This document shows, piece after piece, positions 17,433 through 26,416 of a stretch of DNA of 64,000 bases. Under the pieces are notes generated by a model that searched no databases, was not told the origin of the DNA, and was given only the letters and a program-made list of their open reading frames with translations. The stretch covers positions 159,032 through 223,031 of the forward strand of contig JAFEBX010000004.1 of the NCBI GenBank assembly GCA_018242425.1, in the 5' to 3' direction. Position numbers and translations under genes: made by a program. The stretch is from Pseudomonadota bacterium. GTDB taxonomy: Bacteria > Pseudomonadota > Gammaproteobacteria > Xanthomonadales > Xanthomonadaceae. Each line of letters starts with the position of its first letter. The first letter of the stretch is position 1.

Positions 17433-18806
17433 CTACACCTCGACCACTTCGCCGGGGTGCGCCAACTCGACGTCGGTGCCGAAGCGCTGGTGCATCTCGG
17501 CCGCCAGCGCATTGCGCGCGTCGTCCTCGCCGTGCACCAGCAAGGCGCGCGGGCGCGGCTGGAAGCCGCCATACCATTCCAGCAACCCGCTGCGATCGAC
17601 GTGCGCGGACAAACCGCCCACCGTGTGCATCTGCGCGTTGACGCGGATTTCCTCGCCGTGTATGCGCACCGATTTCGCGCCGTTCACCAGCCTGCGCCCC
17701 AGCGTGTTCTGCGCCTGGTAACCGACGAACACCACGTGCACTTCGCGGCGATCGAGCCCGTGCCTGAAGTGATGGAGGATGCGACCGCCGCTGGCCATCC
17801 CGTTGCCGGCGATCACGATCGCACCGTTGCGGATCCGGTTGATCGCCATCGACTCGTCGACTGATTCGGTGACGTGGAGATTGGGCAGGCGGAACGGATT
17901 GGGCGTGCCCTTCCAGACATCCTGCGCATCGGCATCGAACAGTTCGTGGTGATGGTCGTAAACCTTCACCACCTTTCCCGCCATCGGGCTATCGAGGAAT
18001 ATCTGCCAGCGCGACATCTGCCAATCGTCCCAATGGCGCGCGAACCAGTACAACAACTCCTGGCTGCGCCCGACCGCGAACGCCGGGATCAGCACGTTGC
18101 CGCCGTCCTTCCACGCAGCTTCGAGGATGCCGCCCAGCTCGCGGATGGTTTCGGCGCGGTCCTTGTGGTCGCGATCGCCGTAGGTGCTTTCCATCAGCAG
18201 CAGGTCGGCGCTTTGCGGATTCTCGGCATCGCGGATGATCGGCGTGCCCTTCGGCCCGAGGTCGCCGGAGAACACCAGCTTGCGGCCGTCGGCGAACACT
18301 TCGACGATGCACGATCCCAGGATGTGGCCGGCGTCGAGCAGGTTGATCTCGATGCCCGGCAGGATTTGCGCGCGCTGGTGGTAGTCGATCGTGCGGATCA
18401 ATGGCAGGGTCTTCTGCACGTCCTCTCGGGTGTACAGCGGCGCCACTTCGGGCTCATTGTCGCGACGGTGGCGATTGGCGCGCTCGGCATCGCTCTCCTG
18501 CAACGATGCCGCGTCCATCAGCATGATCGGCATCAGCTCGGCAGTGGCGTTCTGCGCGTGGATCGGCCCCTTGTAACCGCGCGCCACCAGCAGCGGCAGG
18601 CGACCGATGTGGTCGATGTGGGCGTGGCTGATCACCACGGCATCGATCGTGGCGACATCGAAATCGAACGGCGCGAGATTGAGCGCCTCCTCCGCGTCCG
18701 AGCCCTGGATCATCCCGCAGTCGAGCAGGATCCGGTGCCCGGCTGCCTCGACCACGTGCAGGGAGCCGGTCACCCGGTCGGCAGCGCCTACGAACCGTAC
18801 TTTCAT
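17433..18806 (-). CDS. Metallo-beta-lactamase / beta-CASP nuclease
   Basis: A 457-residue protein with the metal-binding motif SHAHIDH (residues 60-66) of the MBL fold, a second His/Asp set (AGHILGS, SGDLG), an inserted beta-CASP domain in the middle, and C-terminal RMMBL-type sequence (QMHTVGGLSAHVD). The family includes RNA exo/endonucleases related to CPSF73. Bacterial members of this length (YSH1/MBL exoribonuclease-like) act on RNA in the cytoplasm. It is a single gene convergent with phoU; nothing in the context gives the target. Confidence 0.82.
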   Translation of the reverse strand: MKVRFVGAADRVTGSLHVVEAAGHRILLDCGMIQGSDAEEALNLAPFDFDVATIDAVVISHAHIDHIGRLPLLVARGYKGPIHAQNATAELMPIMLMDAASLQESDAERANRHRRDNEPEVAPLYTREDVQKTLPLIRTIDYHQRAQILPGIEINLLDAGHILGSCIVEVFADGRKLVFSGDLGPKGTPIIRDAENPQSADLLLMESTYGDRDHKDRAETIRELGGILEAAWKDGGNVLIPAFAVGRSQELLYWFARHWDDWQMSRWQIFLDSPMAGKVVKVYDHHHELFDADAQDVWKGTPNPFRLPNLHVTESVDESMAINRIRNGAIVIAGNGMASGGRILHHFRHGLDRREVHVVFVGYQAQNTLGRRLVNGAKSVRIHGEEIRVNAQMHTVGGLSAHVDRSGLLEWYGGFQPRPRALLVHGEDDARNALAAEMHQRFGTDVELAHPGEVVEV

Positions 18807-18957
18807 CCCATCCTCGCGTCGTTTTCGGGCTGGCTGACGCTAGCACGGCCGGGATGGCAGTCGCGTGACTCGGTTCCGGCAACCATGACTTTCCGCACCC
18901 TTCCGACCATGACGTTCGGCCTATAGTCGACGGCTGACTCCACTGCCGGCTCACCGC

Positions 18958-20979
18958 ATGAAGCGCTTCCGCCCCACCCTGCTCGCCCTCGCCCTGCTGC
19001 CGTCACTGGCGCTGGCCCAATCCGTCTACGACGCCAACGACCTCGACCGCTCGATCTCCGCGTGCCAGGACTTCAACGGCTTCGCCAACGGCAAGTGGGT
19101 CAAGGCCAACCCGATCCCGGCCGACAAGACCCGCTGGGGCGCCTTCGATGCCCTGCGCGAGCAGAGCCTCAACGCCCAGCACGACATCCTCAACAAGGCC
19201 GCCGGCGGCGCCGACCAGGCCAAGTCCGGATCGATCGACCAGAAGGTGGGCTGGCTGTATCGCAGCGGCATGGACAGCGCCGCGATCGAGAAGGCCGGCT
19301 GGTCGCCGATCAAGCCCGACCTCGCCGCCATCGCCAAGCTGAAGTCACCGGCCGACATCGCCCGCTGGCTGGGCAAGGCGACCGCGCAGGGCACCGGGCA
19401 GGTGTTCCGTTTCGGCGCCGAAGCCGACTTCAAGAACGCCAGCCGCCAGATCGCCTACGCCAACCAGGGCGGACTCGGCCTGCCGACGCCGGACTACTAC
19501 ACCAAGGACGAGTACGCCGCGTTGCGCACCGCCTATCGCGACCACCTGGCCAAGCTGTTCACCATGACCGGCACCAAGGCCGCCGACGCCACCCACAAGG
19601 CGGACAACGTACTCGCATTCGAAACGCGCCTGGCCAAGGCCTCGCTGTCGCGCGTCGAGCTGCGCGATCCCAAGAACCAGTACCACTTCGTCACGATTGC
19701 CGAAGCCAACAAGATCACCCCGCATTTCGACTGGGCGGCCTACTTCAAGGCGATCGACGTCAAGCCGCGTGACGGCTTCTCGCTGTCGCAGCCGAAGTTC
19801 TTCGCCGAATTCGACAAGATGCTGGCCGGCGTTCCCGCCGCGCAGTGGCGCGATTACCTGTCGGCGCACGTGATAGATTCGGCGTCGCCGTTCCTGTCGG
19901 AAGCGTTCCAGAACGCGCGTTTCGATTTCTACGGCAAGACGCTCAACGGCCAGCCTGAGCAGGAAGTGCGCTGGAAGCGAGTGATCGGCGCCGTCAACGG
20001 CGCAATGGGCGAAGGACTTGGCCAGCTCTACGTCAAGGATTACTTCCCGGCGGAATCCAAGGCCCGTGCCCAGGTCCTGGTCGACAACGTCCGCAATGCA
20101 CTCAAGGCGCGCATCGAGCACCTCGACTGGATGAGCGATGAAACCAAGGCCAAGGCCATCGCCAAGTGGTCGACGTTCCTGCCCAAGATCGGTTACCCGG
20201 ACCACTGGCGCAGCTGGGACGGCCTGAAGATCACGCCCGATGACTTCTTCGACAACATGCGTGCCGCCCGCGCCTTCAACCAGCGCTGGGATCTCGACCA
20301 CATCGGACAGAAGACCGATCGCCTCGAGTGGGGCATGACGCCGCAGACCGTCAACGCCTATTACAACCCGACCGACAACACCATCAACTTCCCGGCCGCG
20401 ATCCTCCAGCCGCCGTTCTTCTATGCCAATGGCGACGACGCCATCAACTACGGCGGCATTGGCGCGGTGATCGGACACGAGGCCGGCCATGGCTTCGACG
20501 ACCAAGGCAGCCAGTTCGACGGCGACGGCAACAACACCAACTGGTGGACCGCGGAAGACCGCAAGCGCTTCGACGAACGCACCGCCCTGCTTGGTGCGCA
20601 GTTCGACGCCTATGCGCCGATTCCCTCGATGCCCGACAAGCACGTCAACGGCAAGCTGACGATGGGCGAGAACATCGGCGACCTCGGTGGCCTCAACTTC
20701 GCCTACGACGCGCTGCAGGCAGCCACCGCCGGCAAGTCCGATCCGATGATCGACGGCCTCAGCCGCGACCAGCGCTTCTTCCTGAGCTGGGCCCGCGTGT
20801 GGCGCGGCAACATCCGCGACAAGGCGGCACTCGTGCTGCTGAACTCGGACCCGCACGCACCGGCGCAGTTCCGCGCGATTGCTGCACCCAGCAACATGCC
20901 GGCGTTCGCCAAGGCTTTCCAGTGCAAGGATGGCGACGCGATGGTGCGTTCAGGCGACAAGCGCGTGCAGATCTGGTGA
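18958..20979 (+). CDS. M13 family zinc metallopeptidase (PepO/neprilysin-like), active form
   Basis: A 673-residue exported peptidase with a signal peptide ending ALA at residue 20. The zinc site is HEAGH (H507, E508, H511) with third ligand E571 and Asp575 in GENIGDLGG. The substrate-binding NAYYNP motif is also intact, and the chain ends in Trp as the family usually does. M13 enzymes cut short peptides on the amino side of hydrophobic residues in the periplasm or outside. A -10-like TATAGT is about 30 bases upstream. It is followed by a dispersed repeat and a related gene that has lost all these residues. Confidence 0.93.
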   Translation: MKRFRPTLLALALLPSLALAQSVYDANDLDRSISACQDFNGFANGKWVKANPIPADKTRWGAFDALREQSLNAQHDILNKAAGGADQAKSGSIDQKVGWLYRSGMDSAAIEKAGWSPIKPDLAAIAKLKSPADIARWLGKATAQGTGQVFRFGAEADFKNASRQIAYANQGGLGLPTPDYYTKDEYAALRTAYRDHLAKLFTMTGTKAADATHKADNVLAFETRLAKASLSRVELRDPKNQYHFVTIAEANKITPHFDWAAYFKAIDVKPRDGFSLSQPKFFAEFDKMLAGVPAAQWRDYLSAHVIDSASPFLSEAFQNARFDFYGKTLNGQPEQEVRWKRVIGAVNGAMGEGLGQLYVKDYFPAESKARAQVLVDNVRNALKARIEHLDWMSDETKAKAIAKWSTFLPKIGYPDHWRSWDGLKITPDDFFDNMRAARAFNQRWDLDHIGQKTDRLEWGMTPQTVNAYYNPTDNTINFPAAILQPPFFYANGDDAINYGGIGAVIGHEAGHGFDDQGSQFDGDGNNTNWWTAEDRKRFDERTALLGAQFDAYAPIPSMPDKHVNGKLTMGENIGDLGGLNFAYDALQAATAGKSDPMIDGLSRDQRFFLSWARVWRGNIRDKAALVLLNSDPHAPAQFRAIAAPSNMPAFAKAFQCKDGDAMVRSGDKRVQIW

Positions 20980-20985
20980 TTCACT

Positions 20986-21284
20986 GCACGCGCTGGCTTG
21001 GCGGGTGACCAGCTCCGGTGCGCGGGACGCCGCAAGTACGTCCATGTAGGCTCGTGCGCCGCATCCATGCGGCGCAACGCCCACGCCCCGGACTGGCGCA
21101 CCCGCCGCCGCGCGCGTGTTGTGGCTTTCTGAGAGAGAAGCGAAAAGCTCGCACCGGCGGCGCCTGTGCGGTTCGTCCGTATCGCCGACCATACGAGGCA
21201 TGGATGCCGAGTCGAGCCTACATGGACGTATTCACGGCGTGTCGGCGAAACGGATAACCGCAGCAGGCGCTCAGCCGGGCGATG
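20986..21284 (+). repeat. Dispersed intergenic repeat, copy A (composite)
   Basis: This fills the 354-base gap between the two M13 genes. The core 20986-21171 is nearly identical to the reverse complement of 35491-35677, and the tail 21253-21284 matches the reverse complement of 35454-35486. Between core and tail copy A has an extra segment of about 81 bases containing 21214-21240, an inverted imperfect repeat of 21027-21053. A 10-bp perfect palindrome is at 21055-21076 (TGCGCCGCAT / ATGCGGCGCA). Short open frames crossing it are repeat sequence, not genes. Confidence 0.85.
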
Positions 21285-21333
21285 TTTTTGCGTGGTTGCT
21301 AGACTTGGCGGATCGTCCCCCGGAATCCGCCTG

Positions 21334-23337
21334 ATGACCCGACGCCCGCTCGTCCTTGCCCTCGCTGCCCTCATCGCCACCACGCCGTTCGGCGCCATGG
21401 CTGCCAAGAAGAAAGCGACGCCCAAGAAGACAAGCAAGGCCGAGGCGGTCAGCGCGGATTGCGCGGACTACTACGGCGCCATCAACAAGTCGTGGCTGGC
21501 CACCAACCCGGCCCCGGCCGCCAATGGCTCGACCAGCGCCCTCGCCCAGCTCGATGCGCGCGCGGTCCAGCAGCAACGCGACCTGCTTGATGCGGCAATG
21601 AGCGGCCCGCAGAACAACGTGCAGAAGCTGCTCGGCGATTTCTGGGCCAGCGGCCTCGACGAAGCCGCGGTGGAAGCCGACGGTTCCAAGCCGATCGCAC
21701 CGCTGCTCGCGCGCATCGATGGCATCCGTCGTTCCGGCGATGTCGCCGCGTCGATCGCAGCACTGCACCAGGTCGGCATCCCGGTGGCCTTCAATTTCGC
21801 CGCCGACATCGACCTCGACGACCTCAGCCGCCACATCGGCTACTTCAGCCAGGGCGGCCTCGGCCTCGGCGATCCCGGGTTCTATACGCGCCAGGATCCC
21901 GACATCAACGCGATCATGGTCCGCTACCGCAAGTACGTCGAGAACATCCTCACCCTGACCGGCAGCAAGCCCGACAAGCTGGCGCAGGACCTCGACATGG
22001 TGATCGGCCTGGAAACGCGACTGGCGCAACTGTCGCGCCCGTTCAAGGTCAATGCCGATCCGCGCGCCGATTTCAACGCCGTGCCGGTGGCATCGCTGGC
22101 CGCGTACCGCAACCTGCAACTCGGCGACTTCCTCAAGGCGCAGGGCGTGAGCGACGATCGCGTGTCGATGGCCGATCCCAACTATTTCGCCCAGCTCGAC
22201 GCACTGGTGAAATCGGTGCCGGCCAACCAGTGGAAGACCTACCTGCGCTACCAGGTCGGCAACGCGATGGCGCCGTATCTCTCGCACGGCTTCCGCGACG
22301 CCGAACAGCAATTCCGCGGCGTGGTCTTCCGCAATGAAGCCGCCGCACCACCGCGCTGGCAGCAGGTGCTGGACGCGATCAACACCGCCGCCGGCCCGAT
22401 GCTCGGACACGAATACACCGCGCGCTACCTGCCCGCCGCCAGCAAACAGCGCGCCGACGCCATCGCGCAGGAAGTGCAGCAGGCGCTCGACGCCGGCGTC
22501 CAGGCATCGACATGGATGAGCACCACCGCCAAGGCCGAAGCGCACGCCAAGATTTCCGCGATGAAGATCGAGATCGGCGCGCCCGCGCGCGACCTCGACT
22601 ACACCATCCAGCCGATGGGCCGCGGCAGCTTCGGCAGCAACATGCTGATCGCGTCGACGTGGCGCCACAACCAGGAAATGAAGCGCATCGGCAAGGGCAA
22701 CGCCGATCGTCGCTGGAACGTGCTGCCGCAATCGCCCGCGCTTGGCTACGACCCGGCGCAGAACCGCATCGTCATCACCGCGGCCATGCTCCAGGCGCCG
22801 GTGCTCGACATGTCGCAGCCGAATGGCGCCGTGTATGGCAGTTACGGCGCGCTGGTCGCGCGCTCGATGGTGCGCGCCGTCGACATCCATGGACAGAACA
22901 TCGACGCCAAGGGCGCGCTGCGCAGCTGGTGGACGCCGACCGACACCAGCGCATGGAACGATCGCCTCGCGCGCATGGGCAGCCAGGCCAACGGCTGGGC
23001 CTATCCGGGCCTGACCGGCAAGATGGTGAACGGACAGCTGGTGCGCGATCAGTCGCTGCTGGATCTCGCCGGACTCGACGCCGCGTGGCGCGCCTTGGGC
23101 AAGGGCCAGGCGATCGCCGCCGCCGATGCCACCGCCTTCTTCTCCGGCTGGGCGCGGCTATGGCCGCAGCAGTCCGGCCCGCTGGCCGCGGCGATCGACC
23201 AGGCATCCAGCCCTTATGCGCCCGGCAAGTGGCGCGTGAATGGCACGCTGGCATCGATGCCGGAATTCGCGCAGTCGTATCGCTGCAAGGCCGGGCAGCC
23301 GATGGCACCGGCGGCCATCGTCCAGCCCTGGAAGTGA
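21334..23337 (+). CDS. M13 peptidase-like protein lacking the zinc site
   Basis: A 667-residue exported paralogue of the upstream peptidase with the same domain layout and a signal peptide (MTRRPLVLALAALIATTPFGAMA) followed by a Lys-rich stretch. Aligning the two, HEAGH becomes RSMVR (R510 to R514), the third ligand Glu becomes Gln573, and NAYYNP becomes LGYDP. No zinc ligand remains, so peptidase activity is not expected. The frame is intact over its full length, with codon use like its neighbour, so the protein is probably made and has a binding or regulatory role; this last step is inference. The ATG at 21334 is preferred because a signal peptide begins there. Confidence 0.85.
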   Translation: MTRRPLVLALAALIATTPFGAMAAKKKATPKKTSKAEAVSADCADYYGAINKSWLATNPAPAANGSTSALAQLDARAVQQQRDLLDAAMSGPQNNVQKLLGDFWASGLDEAAVEADGSKPIAPLLARIDGIRRSGDVAASIAALHQVGIPVAFNFAADIDLDDLSRHIGYFSQGGLGLGDPGFYTRQDPDINAIMVRYRKYVENILTLTGSKPDKLAQDLDMVIGLETRLAQLSRPFKVNADPRADFNAVPVASLAAYRNLQLGDFLKAQGVSDDRVSMADPNYFAQLDALVKSVPANQWKTYLRYQVGNAMAPYLSHGFRDAEQQFRGVVFRNEAAAPPRWQQVLDAINTAAGPMLGHEYTARYLPAASKQRADAIAQEVQQALDAGVQASTWMSTTAKAEAHAKISAMKIEIGAPARDLDYTIQPMGRGSFGSNMLIASTWRHNQEMKRIGKGNADRRWNVLPQSPALGYDPAQNRIVITAAMLQAPVLDMSQPNGAVYGSYGALVARSMVRAVDIHGQNIDAKGALRSWWTPTDTSAWNDRLARMGSQANGWAYPGLTGKMVNGQLVRDQSLLDLAGLDAAWRALGKGQAIAAADATAFFSGWARLWPQQSGPLAAAIDQASSPYAPGKWRVNGTLASMPEFAQSYRCKAGQPMAPAAIVQPWK

Positions 23338-23340
23338 TCG

Positions 23341-23979
23341 CTACATGACCCGGCGGAGTTGCGGCGGCTTGCGCCCGCCGCGACCGAACGGTGGCTGGCC
23401 GCGCCAATAGCGCAGGATCAGCCAGCCGGTAAGCATGCCGCCGAGGTGCGCGAAATGGGCAACGCCCGGCATGAATCCGGTCATCCCCGAGAACAGCGAC
23501 AGCGCGCCGATCAGGAACACCCCGACGCGCGCCGGGATGAAGAACGGAATCGGGAAGATCATCAGCTTCTGGTTCGGGAACAACATGCCGTAGGCAAGGA
23601 TCAGGCCGAGCACGCCGCCGGAAGCACCGACCGTCGGATACGCGGGCGTCCCCTCGTGCGTCATCCATGCACCCACCGCGAGCTGGCACAATCCCGCGCC
23701 GATCACGCAGGCGATGTAGAAGAACATGAAACGACGGGTGCGCCAGGTGTATTCCAGCGGCGCGCCGAACATCACCAGCGCCAGCATGTTGAAGAACAGG
23801 TGCATCCAGCCGCCATGCAGGAAGCCGTAGGTCAGCAGCTGCCACGGCATGAATCCGGCGCCCAGGGGCCACAGCGCGAAGGCATCGAACGTCGCCGGCG
23901 GGAGCAGCCACTGCCCGAGGAAAATCGCGATGTTGGCGATGGCAAGCGCCTTGGTGGCGGTGGGGATGTTGTTGAACAT
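23341..23979 (-). CDS. Rhomboid-family intramembrane serine protease
   Basis: A 212-residue protein with six membrane segments. Catalytic Ser120 lies in GASGG and catalytic His178 in AHLGG; the HxxxN oxyanion element is HLFFN near residues 60-64. The C terminus is basic (RGGRKPPQLRR). It cleaves membrane proteins inside the bilayer. The start at 23979 begins MFNNIPTATKALA; the frame extends upstream but overlaps the divergent gene. Only 36 bases separate the two divergent starts. Confidence 0.9.
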   Translation of the reverse strand: MFNNIPTATKALAIANIAIFLGQWLLPPATFDAFALWPLGAGFMPWQLLTYGFLHGGWMHLFFNMLALVMFGAPLEYTWRTRRFMFFYIACVIGAGLCQLAVGAWMTHEGTPAYPTVGASGGVLGLILAYGMLFPNQKLMIFPIPFFIPARVGVFLIGALSLFSGMTGFMPGVAHFAHLGGMLTGWLILRYWRGQPPFGRGGRKPPQLRRVM

Positions 23980-24015
23980 GACGGCTCCGTGGGCGTACCC
24001 CGATATGATACGGAT

Positions 24016-24621
24016 GTGCCCCATTTACCGACCGTCAACGCCGATCCCGATGCCATCGCCGATGCGTTGTGCAACGACGGCGCCTGCCTGATCGACGGGC
24101 TGTTCGGCGACCTCGCGACCGATCTCGCCAGCGAAGCACTGGCACTGCAACAGCGCGACGCCCTGCAGTCCGCGCGCATCGGTCGCGGCACGTCCCGCCA
24201 CGGGGATGCCTCCGTGCGTGGCGACAGCACCCTGTGGCTGGATGATCCCGCCTGCATCGCCGGCCAGCGCCTGCTGCAACGACTGGATGCGCTTGCCGGC
24301 GGGCTGCGCGAATCGCTGCGCTTGCCGATCCGATCGGTGGAAGCGCATTACGCGCACTACCCGATCGGCGCCGGCTACGCCCGCCATCGCGACCGTTTCC
24401 GCGACAGCGGCTCGCGCCTGGTGTCGTGGGTCGGGTACCTCAATCGCGACTGGCGCGCAGTGGATGGTGGCGAATTGCGCATCCACCACGATGACGGATC
24501 GCACGGTGATGTCCTGCCGATGCTTGGCACCTCGGTGTGTTTCCTCAGCGAACTCGAGCACGAAGTGTTGCCGGCAACGCGCGATCGCTACAGCATCGCC
24601 GCCTGGTTCCGCCGCGACTGA
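24016..24621 (+). CDS. 2-oxoglutarate/Fe(II)-dependent oxygenase
   Basis: A 201-residue single-domain enzyme. The iron ligands are read as H and D of HRD in ARHRDRF, with the distal His in LEHEVLP and the 2OG-binding Arg in TRDRYSIAAWF. This is the prolyl-hydroxylase-like 2OG-Fe(II) fold; substrate unknown. The only start near the conserved N terminus is GTG 24016. A TATGAT box ends 6 bases before it, so the mRNA may be leaderless. It is divergent from the rhomboid gene. Confidence 0.8.
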   Translation: MPHLPTVNADPDAIADALCNDGACLIDGLFGDLATDLASEALALQQRDALQSARIGRGTSRHGDASVRGDSTLWLDDPACIAGQRLLQRLDALAGGLRESLRLPIRSVEAHYAHYPIGAGYARHRDRFRDSGSRLVSWVGYLNRDWRAVDGGELRIHHDDGSHGDVLPMLGTSVCFLSELEHEVLPATRDRYSIAAWFRRD

Positions 24622-24627
24622 ATCGCG

Positions 24628-24966
24628 TCAGCGCGGTCCCCACAGGGCTTCATCTTCCGTCGGCGCCGCGCGAATGCCACGCACGCGCCCCGATTCCACT
24701 TTCACGCCTTCCGCCTTCAGGCGGCGGCTCTGCTCGAGATAGCCCTTCGAACGTTCGGGGAAGGCGATGCGTCCGTCGCTGCGCAACACGCGATGCCACG
24801 GCAACGCGGCGTCATCGTTTTCGGACAGGATCCGCGCCACCAGCCGCGCGCGTCCCGGCAATCCGGCCAAGCGCGCCACCTCTCCATAGCCACGCACCTG
24901 TCCGCGCGGGATCGTGCGGATCGCGGCAAGAATGGCCGATTTAACGGCATCGCGGGCATCGTCCAT
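24628..24966 (-). CDS. Alkyltransferase-like (ATL) DNA-binding protein
   Basis: A 112-residue MGMT-type domain. The motif that is PCHR in true O6-alkylguanine methyltransferases is PWHRVL here: Trp57 replaces the acceptor Cys. Such ATL proteins bind O6-alkylguanine, cannot remove it, and hand it to nucleotide excision repair. The helix-turn-helix region with the arginine finger (GLPGRARLVAR) is present. It is convergent with the 2OG oxygenase gene (6 bases between stops). Confidence 0.88.
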   Translation of the reverse strand: MDDARDAVKSAILAAIRTIPRGQVRGYGEVARLAGLPGRARLVARILSENDDAALPWHRVLRSDGRIAFPERSKGYLEQSRRLKAEGVKVESGRVRGIRAAPTEDEALWGPR

Positions 24967-25108
24967 GGCCACAGGATACCCGCACCCGGCCCCGCCACGG
25001 GACCGCAACGGCGCCCTGCTAAGATGGGTTCGAGATGACCATGGCCACTCCAGACGAACCCCCGACGCGCCGCGTGCGCGTGTTTTCCGGACTGCGGAAC
25101 CCGCGCCG

Positions 25109-26416
25109 ATGCTGAATTTCATCATCGTCGCCATACTCATCGTGCTCAACGCCTTCTTCGCGATGTCCGAAATCGCGGTGGTGACCTCGCGCAAGAGCCG
25201 CCTGAAAACAATGGCCGTGCACAACAACGGCGCGGCCAAGGCACTTGAACTCGCGGATGCGCCCGACTCCTTCCTGTCCGCCGTGCAGTTGTGGATCTCG
25301 CTGCTTAGCCTGATGGTCGGCTACTTCGGCGGCGAATCGATCGGCCAGCAAATCGCTGTCCCCGTGCGTGACATCTCATTGCTCGCGCCATACGCCGACA
25401 GGATCGGTTTCGTGCTCGGCTTCATCACCACGTTGTTCGTGTTCGGCCTGCTTGGCGAGCTGGTGCCCAAGCGCATCGCCACGATCGCGCCGGAACGCAT
25501 CGCCTCGGTGGTGGCGTGGCCGATGGTGGTCTGCTCGCGCATCGCGGCCCCGCTGGTGTGGCTGCTGTCGGCATGCACCCGCGGGATCGTCCGCATGCTG
25601 GGACTCTCGAACGCCGGCGAGCAGGCGATCACCGAAGAGGAAATCCAGATCCTCGTCAGCGAAGGCCACGAGCAAGGCGTGATCGACGACGACGAACGCA
25701 ACATGATGACGCGGGTGATGCGCCTCGGAGACCGCACCGCCGAAAGCCTGATGACGCCACGCACGCGCATCGTCTGGCTCGACACCGAAGCCAGCGTCGC
25801 CGAAAACCTCGCGGTCATGCGCGAGGAGGCGTTCTCGCGCTATCCGGTCTATCGCGGCAGCGACGCCGACGTGCTCGGCACGCTCGAAGTGAAATCACTG
25901 CTCGACAACCTCGGGGAAGAGACGCCGGCGCTGTTCGACGAATTGCGCGAAACCCTGTTCGTCAGCGAGTCGACCCACGCCATGAAGTTGCTGGAAATCT
26001 TCCGCGAGGAGCAGCAGTCGCTGGCGCTCGTCGTCGACGAATACGGCGACGTCACCGGCATGGTCACCATCAGCGACGTGATGGGCGCGATCACCGGGCG
26101 CCTGCAGTCGGCCGAACACGCCGACGACGAACCTCTGGTGGTTGAACGCGAGGACGGCTCGTTGCTGGTCGACGGCAGCCTGCCGATCGACGAGTTGCGC
26201 GAACTCACCGGCAGCATGCGCCTGCCGCACGAGGACGAGCTCGACTACCACACCGCCGCGGGCATGCTGATCGCGCATTTCGGCCGCATCCCCCACGTCG
26301 GCGAACATTTCGACTGGAACGACTGGCGTTTCGAAGTGATGGATCTCGACGGCCCGCGCATCGACAAATTGCTGGTGCAGCGCGTGATCGAACCGGCGGA
26401 TGCGCAGGATGCCTGA
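25109..26416 (+). CDS. CorC/HlyC-type transporter-associated protein (CNNM domain, two CBS, CorC)
   Basis: A 435-residue membrane protein: an N-terminal DUF21/CNNM region with about four hydrophobic segments (residues 1-150), a CBS pair (about 205-330, starting RTAESLMTPRTRIVWLD) and a C-terminal CorC_HlyC domain (about 345-425). Members are linked to magnesium/cobalt efflux. The ATG at 25109 starts directly at the first hydrophobic segment (MLNFIIVAILIVLNAFFAMS). It overlaps the exoD gene by 8 bases. Confidence 0.88.
   Translation: MLNFIIVAILIVLNAFFAMSEIAVVTSRKSRLKTMAVHNNGAAKALELADAPDSFLSAVQLWISLLSLMVGYFGGESIGQQIAVPVRDISLLAPYADRIGFVLGFITTLFVFGLLGELVPKRIATIAPERIASVVAWPMVVCSRIAAPLVWLLSACTRGIVRMLGLSNAGEQAITEEEIQILVSEGHEQGVIDDDERNMMTRVMRLGDRTAESLMTPRTRIVWLDTEASVAENLAVMREEAFSRYPVYRGSDADVLGTLEVKSLLDNLGEETPALFDELRETLFVSESTHAMKLLEIFREEQQSLALVVDEYGDVTGMVTISDVMGAITGRLQSAEHADDEPLVVEREDGSLLVDGSLPIDELRELTGSMRLPHEDELDYHTAAGMLIAHFGRIPHVGEHFDWNDWRFEVMDLDGPRIDKLLVQRVIEPADAQDA

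Noticed and set aside
21018..21257. Short open frames within the repeat between the M13 genes
   Set aside because: They follow the repeat sequence and appear again in copy B in the opposite orientation, without ribosome sites or homology.
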